DNA from: Selaginella tamariscina | Lineage: Eukaryota > Streptophyta > Lycopodiopsida > Selaginellales > Selaginellaceae | Length of the DNA: 64,000 bases | Direction of reading: 5' to 3' | NCBI GenBank assembly: GCA_003024785.1 | Contig: PUQB01000004.1 | Coordinates: forward strand, 620,001 to 684,000 | Part shown: one piece after another, positions 38,487 through 51,016 of the stretch | Layout: each line of letters begins with the position of its first letter | How positions within the stretch are numbered: the first letter of the stretch is position 1 | Notes under the pieces: model-generated | Databases searched by the model: none | Seen by the model: the letters and a program-made list of their open reading frames with translations, nothing else | Told to the model about the DNA's origin: nothing | Position numbers and translations under genes: made by a program

Positions 38487-38938
38487 TCACAGCAACATTT
38501 GCTGAAGGCAAACATGAATGTAAAAGCCGAGTCCCTCTAAACCCTTCCTCAAACTGTGTCTGTTGTACCGCCGATAGTTCTTCTGTATAAACACATCAAT
38601 TACATGTGCGTGTCTACGTGTGTGTGTGAGAGAGAGAGAAAGAGAGAGAGAGAGCCATAATGGCGATGAAGCATACAGTACTTACAAATATTTAACATAT
38701 AACATTAACAAGGCCAATTCAATATATATTTGAAACATAATATATACGTGTGTGCGTGTATGCACATACACATGACATGTAGTGAAGGTAAACTTGCCTG
38801 CAATATCTCTGTTCTCATGTAGACCGCTGTCGGAAACCCAGAGTTGAGATCCTGGGAATATTCCACGTCAGCCAGCGTAGCAGATTCATCAGTAAGCTCC
38901 AGTCTCCCAAAATGAACTTCCTGATTCTCCTTCACCAC
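38487..38938 (-). CDS. Two terminal exons of an unknown gene (partial)
   Basis: Exon 38938-38798 (47 codons) follows an AAG acceptor and ends at a GC donor (CAG|GCAAGT). It encodes EVHFGRLELTDESATLADVE and SQDLNSGFPTAVYMR. The last exon 38582-38487 follows a TACAG acceptor and encodes NYRRYNRHSLRKGLEGLGFY, then a hydrophobic end and TGA. Both exons are phase 0 and open, so they look like the 3' end of a real gene. I find no upstream exons; a stray USP exon and E3 lie on that side. Family not recognised. It may be a truncated gene carried in by the rearrangement. Confidence 0.5.
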
Positions 38939-39115
38939 CTTACACAAACAAAACCAAATCTTGATAAGCATTACATGTACAAATATGCAAATAAGTGTGT
39001 GCACTGTATGCATGTAAGACAGCTAGACTCTGTCTCTGTCTCTCTCGGCGTGCGTAACACACACTATAAAACCGGATAAATATTTATTACTATTGGGATA
39101 TAGCTATAACTACAG

Positions 39116-39256
39116 GTTCCTACTGGGGAGCCTCTGTATTATGGCGACGAACGCTTTGTTAAGTTTGAAGAGGCAGGTGTTCAGGAGGCATCTAAAGCAG
39201 CCTTTGTGCTTGTTGCTGGTGGTCTTGGTGAGCGTCTTGGGTACAGTGGTATCAAG
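39116..39256 (+). pseudogene. Isolated USP exon 4
   Basis: Full 47-codon exon 4 with an intact acceptor (CTACAG) and a (GT)n donor. It contains the nucleotide-binding motif [18 protein letters not shown]. One change from the complete gene alters GERLYY to GEPLYY. About 20 bases into the intron, repeat block E3 begins. Neither exon 3 nor exon 5 is present. Confidence 0.93.
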
Positions 39257-39274
39257 GTGTGTGTGTGTGTGTGA

Positions 39275-40296
39275 AACAACCTTTGCAACATCCTCTTGCC
39301 CTTCAAAAATTCTTATTAAAATTTCTCCCACTCTTCTTGTCGATCTTGGGAGTACTCTATGTACATGTGCCCCTCACCTAGAGCTTTATTAGATTCTGCT
39401 CCTTATTTAAATTCTTCTTTAATTTCTTGTATTTCTTCTTCTTCAATGCATTATAATATTGATCGAGTGTGAGAAAAAAATTCAATTGCTTAAACAAGTG
39501 TGCCCTCCAATCAAGTTGGCTTTGATTTTGAGTCTCTTTAGTGTACTTTATGGGGTGCTCTCATAGCTTCTCTAATCTAGGCCCATATATTAAGTAGACA
39601 ATGCGAGTTTTATTATCTCTCTATATAGACCCTTGAAATTACCAAATGTTTTATGCATTACTTATAGAAACGCTTAGCAATTCGTGCCATGCTCCCGTAT
39701 ATACTCCATTCCCACTTTGTTTCCACATCTAATTGCAAAGGGCAGAGACCTTTGGACATCGATGAGTTCGTAAACATAAGATGCAATTTTTAAGTCATGT
39801 TGCGCTAATCGATCCACAATAACCAAGACTAAATCACATGTGAATTCTTGTTACCCAAACATTTTGCCCATGAATTTCTTAAACTTATAATTTGTGACAT
39901 TTATACACATTCATTCCTCTTTAATCATCAAGTTCTTTTTGAAAAATACTAAATATATTGTATAGATTGAGATTAACTGCCTTTTGAATGTTTGTTGATG
40001 GTTTAGAAGTCATTGAAGTTGTAATTAATTAGCCTAGTGATGAATTTATCACTGAGCTTCATGATTTTAATCTCATGTTCTTCCTATTATAACGATTATA
40101 TTTATGATTCGTCTTCATTCAAATTTTTGCAATTTTTATGTGCCTTTGTCAAAAGAGCCTCGTAGGTGTTTACATCAGGGTAAAATTGTCAAATACTACT
40201 ATGATGCTTGGTATATCACCGAGCGTCACCATTATAATGATTGTCCTACTCTTGGCCACCATTATTAAAGTTCTTACTTAATCAACTACATTTTAT
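39275..40296. repeat. Repeat block E3 (left part of unit C)
   Basis: Collinear with E1 10141-11163. It begins at CCTTTGCAACATCCTCTTGC right after the (GT)n tract of the stray USP exon. It ends where E1 would continue into the gene-1103 fragment and copia element; unit C spacer (equivalent to 17011) follows instead. Confidence 0.87.
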
Positions 40297-41261
40297 GCCA
40301 ATTTGAACTAAAGTTAAGTACCCTCCAAACTTCAAAACTAAAACATTTAGTAATAGATGATGACAAACACATATATAGTGTAATAAAAAAGATATTAAAT
40401 TTACATATATAAAAATATATAATTAATAATACTTAATGTTTGTATTGTAAGTAATCTAAAAGTAAAGTACTCTATATATATGGATTTATAAAAACACAAA
40501 ATTAACTACTAATTATTTTTTAATAAATTAAATGTTAATTACAAATATTAAAGATTTGTTGTACATTCATATTTTTAATTTACCTTATACATAATATTTT
40601 AGTATATACTTTATTAATACTTACAATGTTGTTTATAATATAATCTGTGATATATATGCGTTGAAGGAAAAGGACTTTTAGGGTTTGTATAAAAAAATTA
40701 GAATACTCCTTAATTAATTAAGGTTAAGATATCATGAGTAATAGTTTACGGCTACCAAGCGTATATTTATTTAGTTATTGTTAATTAAAGAGTAAGATTT
40801 TCATTATTATATGATTACAAATATAATAAAGTAATAAATATTATTCTTAATTACCTTAAGATTATTTGTTAAAAATAAATTCAACAATTAAGGATATTCT
40901 AGAAATAGTTGTATAACATGTGAAACCATAAAATAATTAAATTAATTGATATGATTGCTTACAATTTGTAAATTAAATGTATACATTTATAAATATAATA
41001 ATATATCAATGTGTACTTAACATACAGTAAATATATTAAATTTTATTTATATAATCTATTTCTCCCACACACATTGGTTTACGATATGATTATTTATGTA
41101 TGGAAAACGTACATATATGTGAGACAAAATTCTGTGTTAAAGTGTGTTACTGGAAGTCCTCAAGTGCGTGACTGTGTGTGTGTGTGTGCAGATGTATGTG
41201 CTAATAAAAGCCAGTGTGTGCAGATGTATGTGCTAATAAAAGCCAGTGTGTGCGAGACTTC

Positions 41262-42052
41262 TAAGTAGCTGATTACAAACTCCTCTATCACTCTTCTGTT
41301 AAGTTATCTATGTCTGAGAGCTTCTTTCTCCATTCGTTATACGGATCAATGAATATCTTTTATAGATGGTATACAATTTAAAATATATTTTAGGTATATA
41401 ATTTATCAATTTCTTTTAAAATAACTTATAAATTAAAATATATCTTTATCTCTTTTTAAAACATATAATTCAAACAGAAAAGCTATTGAATTTTACATGT
41501 AAAAGATTATTTTACATGTAAAATCTCTTTATGATCCTTGTATGACTCATTGTTCATTGGTAATATACTTACGTTATATTAATATATGGATAAATGTTAT
41601 AAAAATAAGTGATTTTGAATGTTTTGTCCAATATGCTGGAATGGTAGAGAAAAGTGTTAGAGTTTGGCTCCTCAGCATGAGCAATAAATAGCTTTGAGAT
41701 TCAAAACACAAAGAGTTCTTACAAACACAAGGGATGGATACCCAACGCCGAGGACGAGGGCAACGCGTAAATACACCAATTTCTTTCCTTTTGTTTCACA
41801 AAATCACAAATTATTACTTGCGTTCGTTTGAAATCCTTTATGTCTTACTTTCCTAATGATAAGAATTACTTCTCAACTATAGACTATAGTTGTTATGTTT
41901 TTTTGTTCAGTGCCCAAACTTATAATTTTCATCCTCTTCAACGTCCTCACGTCAAAACCCTCACCATTCATGTATGAACATGTCCATAAGAAAAACAATA
42001 TTTAACGTATTTTCCTAGTCTCTCTCTCACACACATTTTCCATTATGGCTAG
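41262..42052 (-). repeat. Inverted segment within unit C
   Basis: The reverse complement matches unit B 31320-31890 and 33000-33205, the latter also in A at 18290-18440. Outside both edges the orientation is normal: left GCCAGTGTGTGCGAG, right AGTGAAGTGTGGTAAGC. About 1.1 kb of the B sequence is missing from its interior. The SDR N-terminal exon (RVALVLG) therefore lies on the minus strand here. Confidence 0.85.
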
Positions 42053-42520
42053 GTCAGTGAAGTGTGGTAAGCAGTCTGATTCGGGGTGGCCACAGGAGTT
42101 CAACAAAATCGACTACTGTGTTGCTCTCAATGCATAAACACGCCTACTAGCTAAGAAGCTGTCTGCACAAGGTCGACGTATATATGTGAACTGCACATCG
42201 GTAGAGAGAGAGAGAGAGACGTGAGTATATGAACAGGTCACATGAGCTGCGTTATGTCGGGCCTCAGGCGGCTGGGATGGGATATTCCGGCGAATATTTG
42301 TGAAGGGCTTCGTCGAGAGTATATAGATAGGTTAACAAACTGAAAAGGTCACATGAGCTGCGTTATGCCGGCTGGGATGGGATATTCCGGCGAATATTTT
42401 GTGAAGAGGAAGAATGTAGGCTTCGTCGAGATCCCTCTTGCACACTTTGATGAGCTTTTATACGACGTTAAGGACATCAAGGCGCATCTTCACGAGAATG
42501 CAAACTATACTAGGCACAAG
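42053..42520 (+). pseudogene. Short-chain dehydrogenase remnant, unit C
   Basis: Reads GWPQEFNKIDYCVALNA, then a stop, then RLLAKKLSAQGRRIYVNC (42080-42195), matching the ALNAYTRxLAKK...NC segment of SDRs. The C-terminal block GYSGEYFVKRKNVGFVEIP is at about 42375. About 100 bases (CACATGAGCTGCGTTATG to GGCGAATATTT) occur twice in tandem at 42240-42400. Confidence 0.75.
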
Positions 42521-43440
42521 TGTTCGTCTTAAACACGGTTAACATATCCATATATGTATGTATATACCAAGGAAATAAGAGATATTCCAAGTACATGATG
42601 ACCGCGTGTATACGAACATAAATTTTTGTGTGTGTGTGTGTGCGCAGCCCCATGGTTATTGAGTACAACAGCATGAGAATGTGTACCACATGTTATATGT
42701 AGATGTTTCACGCGCGCAGACACAAGAGTGCATTTATATGTGGAAATTATCAGTGTTAAACATGACATCTTGTGCATGCCTAAGAGTAAGTTACTTACGA
42801 ACTCATGTAATCACGAAATCATCTGTTCGAAGGTCATATTTGTTTTGAAGGTTTAAAATTATATTGAAGATTTGAGGTTTTAATAATGTTTTGAAACGTT
42901 AATAGCAGTGATTGACCTCTATCAATTTGAGTAAATTGAATATTAAGCTCTTAAAATTCCTTTTTAACTAGATTTATTTATTTTGGTACTTTTATTTATT
43001 TACTTTATTTACTAGTTTATTATTTAAGAAACAATAGTACCAGAATAATTAAGTAAATATTTAAAATAGTATATATACTAATTAATAGCTATTATAATGA
43101 TAAAAATATCAATAATATTATATAGTAATTAGATACAAATGCAAAATTTATCACTAGTAAGAAAAATAGTAAGAATAGTTAAAAAAAGAGTTATAAGACA
43201 AACTCATGTAAGATATGGTAGGTGCAGTGGGTAAGTTGGTGTCCTCCTCAAGAGTCTGCCCCATCGTTCTTTTCCCTACACCTTTCCCCTTTCAACTTCT
43301 CCGTTTTATTAACATTCTTTAATAACTCATCGGACATCCAACCATGAACCAATTCTGAATGCAGGATTAGTTACAAATGTTAAGATTAAAATGACAGAGT
43401 ACTACATAAGTAGGCAGTGTTCATTGTTAACATATGATAA

Positions 43441-43945
43441 ATGGCTTCTCTCTCATTTCTCTTAATGATCTATGCGTTTGTTGTTTGTGTAGCTGCTGGA
43501 TGGCATTTGTCCCCAGGGACATACGAGAATTCACTGTGTCCCACTGCCATCTTTGGGTTCAGACACTCACTCACAGATACGAGCAACCACTGTTGTAAGA
43601 GTAAGAAACTTGGTGTCACGTACGGCATGTGCACTGGTAGATACTCAGATGGTGATAGACTTTCTTGTTCAGAAGGTCAATCTTTGTGATTTCTCAATTC
43701 CCAATTTGATGTATATGGCAATCACTTAATGAGTCCCAACTTTGCCTACTCCGGTGCCACAATAACTACAATCCTTGGCAACCCGTTTGCAAGTCCCCAC
43801 ACTTATCACTTCAAGTCCAAGACTTCCTAGAACACAAGGCAGAAATGGATAGCAAGTTCCCTGAGCTGAACCAGAAGCGGTTCGAGCAAGTTCTCTACTT
43901 TGTGGAGATCGGTGGTGATGATGTCAACTTGATGCTGCACACAGC
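43441..43945 (+). pseudogene. GDSL esterase/lipase remnant, unit C
   Basis: ATG at 43441, intact signal peptide (MASLSFLLMIYAFVVCVAAG), then HLSPGTYENSLCP. The GDSL block is mutated to GFRHSLTDTSN as in unit A. The frame stays open for 82 codons but leaves the family pattern after TGRYSDG because of small deletions. Downstream pieces: SPNFAYSGATIT (43735) and FVEIGGDDVNLML (43900). It lacks the 34-base duplication of unit A. TATA is changed to TACATAAG. Confidence 0.85.
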
Positions 43946-46900
43946 CCTATATACTTATATACATAATCAAAATGCACACGAGAATATTCCTTAAAATCTA
44001 CATAATTGAAGAAAATTTATTGAAGTATAAATAAAGACGCCCATAGACATGACAAGGAAATTGAAATGTATTTCCGTGGATCCCTCTTATTTCATAATAA
44101 CAATATAAATGCTATATTATTATTAAGTGGATGTAGAAATTCATTTAAAATAATTTATATATATTAAGGTGGATAAAATTAAAATTTTAGATATTAAATG
44201 AAATATAAAATAAAGTAAGATACTCTTTAACTCTACATGGCATATTCAACAACTTAGTTTTACATATTAAAAGTGAATATAAATAAATTTTAATGAAGAT
44301 GTACCAAAATACGTCATATACATGTATAAAACACATAAAGCTCCATATACAACCAAAGTAAAACAATAGATTTAATAAACCTACTAAATTATTTTTATTT
44401 TTATTTATTTTTTCCTCAGTTTTCTTTAACACTATAATAAAAAAGGTTTATAAAATTAAGTTATACATATACAAACCGAACACAAATTGCTTCCACTAGC
44501 GCGTGCATGCGTACGGTGTGTCTGTTGCTATGATGAGCTTTTACCCATATAATATGTATTCCTAAAATATTCTTGGAGTCCTATGTAGAATATGCCATTT
44601 TCTCGGTTGAATGTGTGAGAATAAAAAGAGCATTACTTCCTACCATACTAGTTGTAGTATAGTTAAAAAAATCCTTGACACTGTGTAAACTAATTCTTTA
44701 ATTCTTTAATGTACTATTGTGATGTGCACTATGCATAACAAGTTCTATATATTTTAAGATTTTGTAACATAGGCCAATCGCAAGGAAACACTACGACCCA
44801 ATTTAACTTGTTAATTTATAAAGTAACATGTTTTTTCTTTAATGTTATTGCGCTTCAAAATATATTCTTTTGTATATCATATAACACCAAACTAAATGAT
44901 TTATTAAATATAAAGTATAAATTTTATGAAATAAAAAGGATATACATATTATTTCCTTAGTATTTAGAGTGTTTTTTGTTTCTAAATCTTTATAATATCT
45001 TTTTGTTCTTAAGAATTTTCAAGAATTCTTATCAAAATTCTTTTCATTCTTCTTTTTAGTCTTGGGAGTACTCTAAATTCATCTTGAACAATATTGAATT
45101 CCATTTCTTATTTAAATTTTTTATTTAATTTCATATATTCTTATAATATTTATTAAGTACAAGAAAAAGGTTCGATTGTATGAACAAGTATACACTTTAA
45201 TCAAGTTGACTTTGATCTTCAATCTTTTCGATCCACTTTTAACTTCTCTAATTTATAAATTTTACATTGAATAAACAACTTAAATTATATCATCTTTCTT
45301 CCTAAAATTATGAAATGTCTTATGCATTATTTGTAAGACCCGCTTGACAATTTATGTCGTGTTATTGAAATATGATTTTATTTAAAATCAATCTTAATAT
45401 TTATTTTTTATGGTAATGATTTTCACAATTGGTCCAAAGATATTCTATATCATTTTTTTTCTTTAATAATTGTTGAAGTAAGGAAACCAATGATTACTAA
45501 TGTGAACAAGACACTTAATTAGGACATTTGTCATAACAAGGCTCTTTCCATTTTAAAAATGGTTTTAATCGAGATTTTTGAATCTTAAAAAGCATGTAAT
45601 AATCAATTGGATCAACTTGAAGAACATCTTAAGTAACGAAGTTAATCAAGAACTTACATTGATCACACACTTTAAAATTTAAGTTCTTTAATATAAAATC
45701 AAACATATCTTTATCTTCATAAAAAAATTCTTAAATTATAGCACTTAGAGGCACTTTGGATGACACAAACAAATTTATCATGCTAATTAAGGAATTTTTT
45801 ATTAAATTTTAAATTTTATAAAACCACTTTAACTAATGTAAAACAAACCTTCAACAAGCAATGTGCATTAGCCTTTTATGAAAAAAGAATTAATTATGTT
45901 TTGACTTCCCTATCATTAAGATACAACAATTTTATATGTAATCGATAGTTAGAACAATGATCGGTGGGTTGAACCAAGCCCCCATGTTTAATGCTAAGTA
46001 AAAATTAATTAATAATTGAAGTGCTCTTAATTCAAAACAAGGCACAACCAAAGGTGTAATTATTACAAGATTCTAAGTCATTATGTGCATGAATGTAAAA
46101 AGAAGGGAGTAGTAAATGCTTGCAGGAATGATAAAGGATCATTGAGAGTTCAAATATTGATTGTGTCAATAAGCTTAATATCTTTGGAGAAACAAGGTTT
46201 GTGGCTAGATTCTAAAGCCACCTTGCACATGGCACCATGTTTTGATATGTTTCATAAATTCATTAACTTTCCATAAATTAAGAGGTATATGTAGGTAACA
46301 ACAAAGCTCTTTTAATAGTGGCAAAGGGAGTCATTATGATCCAATCAAAAATGATACTTAACAAGAGATACATGACATGCATTGTCTTGAGTATCTCTCA
46401 AAACTTACTCTATATAAGCTTCATTACTAATGTTAGTCATGAGGTTTCTTTTGCCAAAAACATGTGTGTAATAAGGAATACTTTAAAGACATCTTAGTAC
46501 ATAGAACAAATGGTAGGCCTCTATAGTTTGGATATTATACTATAGTTAGTAGCATTTAACAAAACTTTAATTATGCAAGATGTTAGCATTGACCAATGGC
46601 ATCAACACCTCGCACATTTAGATACATTTAGAATATAAATTCTTACTTAGTAGTTTAAACTATATAATTATAATAGACCAAATGATATATAGTTATGTAC
46701 ATTTAAAAATATTAATTGAGTTAAAAGTCTAGTTTAGAAATAAACTCACAAGATTAATCAAGTTCAACTTTAAACTCACTAAATTAAGAATAAAGATTTA
46801 ACTTAGAGATGAACTTATTAAATTGTTAAGGGTGTAACTTAACAAGTTAATAATAATAATTAAGTTAAAGATTTACTTAGTAATAAAATCATTATATAAC

Positions 46901-47132
46901 AACTAAGTTAAGAGTAATTAAACACAATCCAAGAACCTCACCATATTAAAGATAAATCATAATACAAATCAAACGCTCCGGTGTTTAATATTTATGTCGT
47001 CTAAACAAACAAATAAATTTAGCAAGAGCCCTAATTAATTTGGTGACAGCATGTGCGGGGCGCCTTCAGTGTTTTCCGGCAGCGGATCCGGTAGGTAGCG
47101 CTACAAAAAAGGGATTCGGACTCTCCTCGGCA

Positions 47133-48090
47133 ATGGCGCTTCAAATCGACTCTGTTCTTCCCCGGGATCACGACTCCGCCATGGTAAGCAATGCGAAATT
47201 GCTATAAATCTCTGCAGATTCGTGCTATGCTGTTCTCGATTCGATGTAGACGTCGCATTCTGTTCTAAACTATGAATGACATCAATAGCTATATAATGCT
47301 ATAATTTGTGAAATGGGTAGCTTCAGATAGCGAAAAATTCCATCTTTATGGAAAATATGTGGAAAATCCGATCTTTAATACATTTAAGTAATCTTAATTT
47401 TCTGTGTGTATTGTAGAAATCGCTGGCGGAAATGCTTAGAGAGCAAGAACAGCAGCATCTATTTGCAGATTGGCCCCCCCAGGCGTTGAAGATGCGCAGA
47501 AGACCGGATTTTTCAAGCAGGTTAGATTGCATTTCGTTTTCTCTCATTAATGATATGTATGGTGTGTGTATATACAGATATATGGGTATATAATGTATAT
47601 ATTGGATACTTGCACGTGTCAATTTCGTTAAGACAAAGTTCAATATAATACACACACGCATACACACACATGTATTAAGGCTGGACATGTCAGGTGGAGA
47701 AGTTGAATTCTAATTATCCAGGCGGATTAGTTGCTTACATTAAGAATGCAAGAAAGCTTCTTGCTGATTCTAAGGCCGGAAGGAATCCCTTTGACGGCTA
47801 CGTACCTTCTGTAAGCATCTATTTATTATTAGTGTGTATGTTTGCGTATGCTTTTGTGTGTTAACGTATGTGATGGAATTTCAACATCTGTAAGTGCATA
47901 CGTATGTACTTTGCTTATCTAATTTGTTTTGACTGCTCTTTTTCACTACAGGTTCCTACTGGGGAGCGTCTGTATTATGGCGACGAACGCTTTGTTAAGT
48001 TTGAAGAGGCAGGTGTTCAGGAGGCATCTAAAGCAGCGTTTGTGCTTGTTGCTGGTGGTCTTGGTGAGCGTCTTGGGTACAGCGGTATCA

Positions 48091-48143
<53 letters not shown>

Positions 48144-51016
48144 ACATGTGTGTACGTAATTAGATATGTATATATGTATGTGTAGTCTATGTATCTGTGT
48201 ATAATATCTACATATAAGAGAATCTTTTACAGGTTGCACTGCCATCGGAAACTACTACGGGAACATGCTTTCTAGGACTATACATAAAGAGCATTTTAGC
48301 TCTTCAAGATGCTTCCTCTACAGAGAGTATGTAACCAAATTGCACGTATATGTTATAATCATCGTTATAAATTATTGATGTTATTATTTGGTTGCTATAT
48401 GTCTTTCAGGACGCATTCCTTTTGCAATAATGACGTCTGATGATACACACAAGCTGACGGAGATACTTCTAAAAGAGAACGATTATTTTGGAATGGATCC
48501 TAGTCAGGTTACTCTCTTAAAACAGGTAAATTATCTAATTTGTGTGTGAATACTATAAAATGGTATAAGATAAGATACATTATTTTATTGTACTTACTTT
48601 TCAACTGTAGTATCTCATATATTTGTTTTGAAGGAAAAAGTAGCGTGCTTGGGTGACAATTTTGCAAGATTAGCTCGAGATCCCTCTGATAAGTATTCTA
48701 TTCAGGTACCTCCTTACCTCCCCCTCCCCCCTCTCTCTCACCACACACACAGAGTTGACGATGGTATTTACAGACAAAACCTCATGGCCATGGAGACATT
48801 CACGCTGTTCTCTATTCTAGTGGCATTCTTTCCAAATGGTGAGTTACTAATCATTTACTTAAAGCTACTTATTTGATAAGACGTTACTTTAGGAAACAGT
48901 CCGGTGTAAAATGGCTTATTTTCTTCCAGGACACAAACGGACTTCTGTTTAAGGTAATATTTCTCTTCTATATTACATACGAATATGTTCGTCTATACGA
49001 TCTTGTTGATGTATGTATATGTATCTATACATATATGTACCATATATAAGAAGTGGATATGCTCTGTACATATGAAATGCGATACTAACTTTATGTACTC
49101 TTGTGTATGCACAGGCAATACCAGCTTCTTTGGGAGTAAGCGTAACGAATGACTTAGATGTAAACTCACTAGCTGTACCACGAAAGGCAAAAGAACCCAT
49201 TGGTGGAATTGCTCGGTTAGCTCATCAAGATGGTAGTATTTTTTGTTTATCGTCATATTTATCTATTGCATAATTTGTCTCAGGGTCTCAAATGGTTATT
49301 AATGTGGAATATAACCAGCTTGATCCCTTATTGCGGAACACGGGCCACGAAGATGGGGATGTGAATGACGAAAGTGGGTATTCTCCATTTCCAGGCAATA
49401 TAAACCAGGTAAGTTTATACTATCTATAATAAGGATTATAGAGGTATGAGAGAGAGGATTGTATAAAACAGCACTATTATTAAATTATAAAACTCATTAG
49501 GTGGGACTCTAAAAGCTCTTATGTCTTTCAGCTGGTCATAAAGCTTGAGTCGTATCTTCAAGAGCTTAACAAGACAAGAGGGGCAATTGTTGAGTTCGTC
49601 AATCCAAAGTAAGTTGTGTTTGTGCTCTGTGGTGTGGGTGTTGAATCTTTAGCTCATCTAATAAATCATTGTTATACCCGATCAATTAAACTTGATAAAA
49701 CAGATATAAAGATGCAACCAAGGACGCATTTAAATCCTCGACAAGGTTGGAGTGCATGATGCAGGATTATCCAAGAACGCTTTCCCCTTCTGCAAAAGTT
49801 GGATTCACGGTAATATGTTACTATTTGTTTTATTATTCTTTATTATGTGTGCGCGACTTTGTGTCTCTCTCTCTATATGCTTGATTTATAAATCTTGATC
49901 AGGTTATGGATACGTGGCTTGCATATGCGCCGGTTAAAAACAACCCAGACGACGCTGCAAAGGTAGTTCTATTAATATAAAAAAACTATATAAATGTATA
50001 TTTTATATTATAACTTCCATTTTTATAATTTTTAACTACAGGTACCACCCGGAAATCCTCGGCACAGTGCAACAACTGGGGAGATGGCCATTTATAAAGC
50101 TAATAGCCTCATTCTAAAGAAGGTGCAAATGTGTGTGTAATAAAACACACAAATAATCTATACAACCTATATATGCATACATAGTACATATACACATTGT
50201 AAAACTTACAAAATTGATAACATGAACTTGATAAGAAACACATTACTTATAGATAATTGATTATATATTACTTCAGGCCGGTGTGAAAATACGTGGGCCA
50301 AATTTGGAAACTTATAACAGACAGGAGGTAGAGGTGTGGCCCCGCATAGTGTGGAGTCCAAACTGGGCTCTCACATCATCCGAAGTGAAGAGAAAGATAG
50401 CTGGTGTGTGTGAGATTACTCAGAAGTCGACACTCGTTATTCAAGGTGCCAGAATTTCTCTCAAGGACTTGTATCTTGATGGTGCACTCGTTATCAACGC
50501 TAGCAATCTCTCAGAGGTAACCATATTCACTTTAAAAACAAACAACATCTGATCATTAACAACCAAAACATTAAAAAACGACAAATATCACCTATTGCAT
50601 TTGTATATGTATATACCTTCCAATGTTTTAAATATATAGCTATAGTATGTCTAAGCCGCCAACGAACATATACATATACAGTATTATGGTGTGTGCATGT
50701 GATATTTCAATAATGTGGTGCAAGAAATAGATGACGGTGTGCGTATTATACTTACTCGTTTATTATTATACTATGATGGTTTTTTTAGGTGGAAGTGAAT
50801 TCATTAAGGGTAGCAAACAAGGGTTGGGACATTGAAAAGGTTGACTTGAAGGACGTATCAGTTCCAGAGCAAATAAGAACAAGAGGATTTGCAATAAAGA
50901 GGAAACAGAAGCAACTGGATTTCTACAAGCCTGGAATATACTTAGTTTCATCGAAGGGAGTAGCAGAGGAATATGCGAATGAGCTTACTAAGAGTATATC
51001 CAAAGTAATCGTTTGA
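47133..51016 (+). CDS. USP: UDP-sugar pyrophosphorylase, 17 exons
   Basis: Makes UDP-sugars from sugar-1-phosphates and UTP in the salvage pathway for cell-wall precursors. Exons: 47133-47183, 47417-47520, 47694-47810, 47952-48092, 48233-48326, 48410-48525, 48634-48705, 48774-48838, 48893-48953, 49115-49232, 49284-49408, 49532-49608, 49704-49809, 49903-49962, 50042-50122, 50277-50516, 50789-51016. About 618 aa, close to the usual 600-620. Landmarks: [11 protein letters not shown] (residues about 123-133), [53 protein letters not shown]-like [19 protein letters not shown]. All phases agree except exon 2: it has seven Cs after TTGCAGATTGG where eight are needed, so the literal frame shifts. Intron 4 starts inside a (GT)n tract. 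Confidence 0.95.
48093..48139 (+). repeat. (GT)n tract forming the USP intron 4 donor
   Basis: Exon 4 ends ATCAAG and is followed at once by about 23 GT units. The donor is therefore part of a microsatellite with no GTAAGT consensus. The stray exon 4 at 39256 has the same design with about 8 units. Confidence 0.92.

Larger units (their letters stand above)
40297..47132. repeat. Tandem unit C, left body
   Basis: Collinear with units A and B, with an inverted segment at 41262-42052 and two SDR/GDSL remnants. The AT-rich spacer 43946-46980 has no gene. The right side leads into the near-complete USP gene. Confidence 0.92.

Noticed and set aside
18435..51016. SDR-GDSL-USP as a plant biosynthetic gene cluster
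   Set aside because: SDR and GDSL are pseudogenes in all copies and USP is a general sugar-nucleotide enzyme; the repetition is duplication, not pathway assembly.
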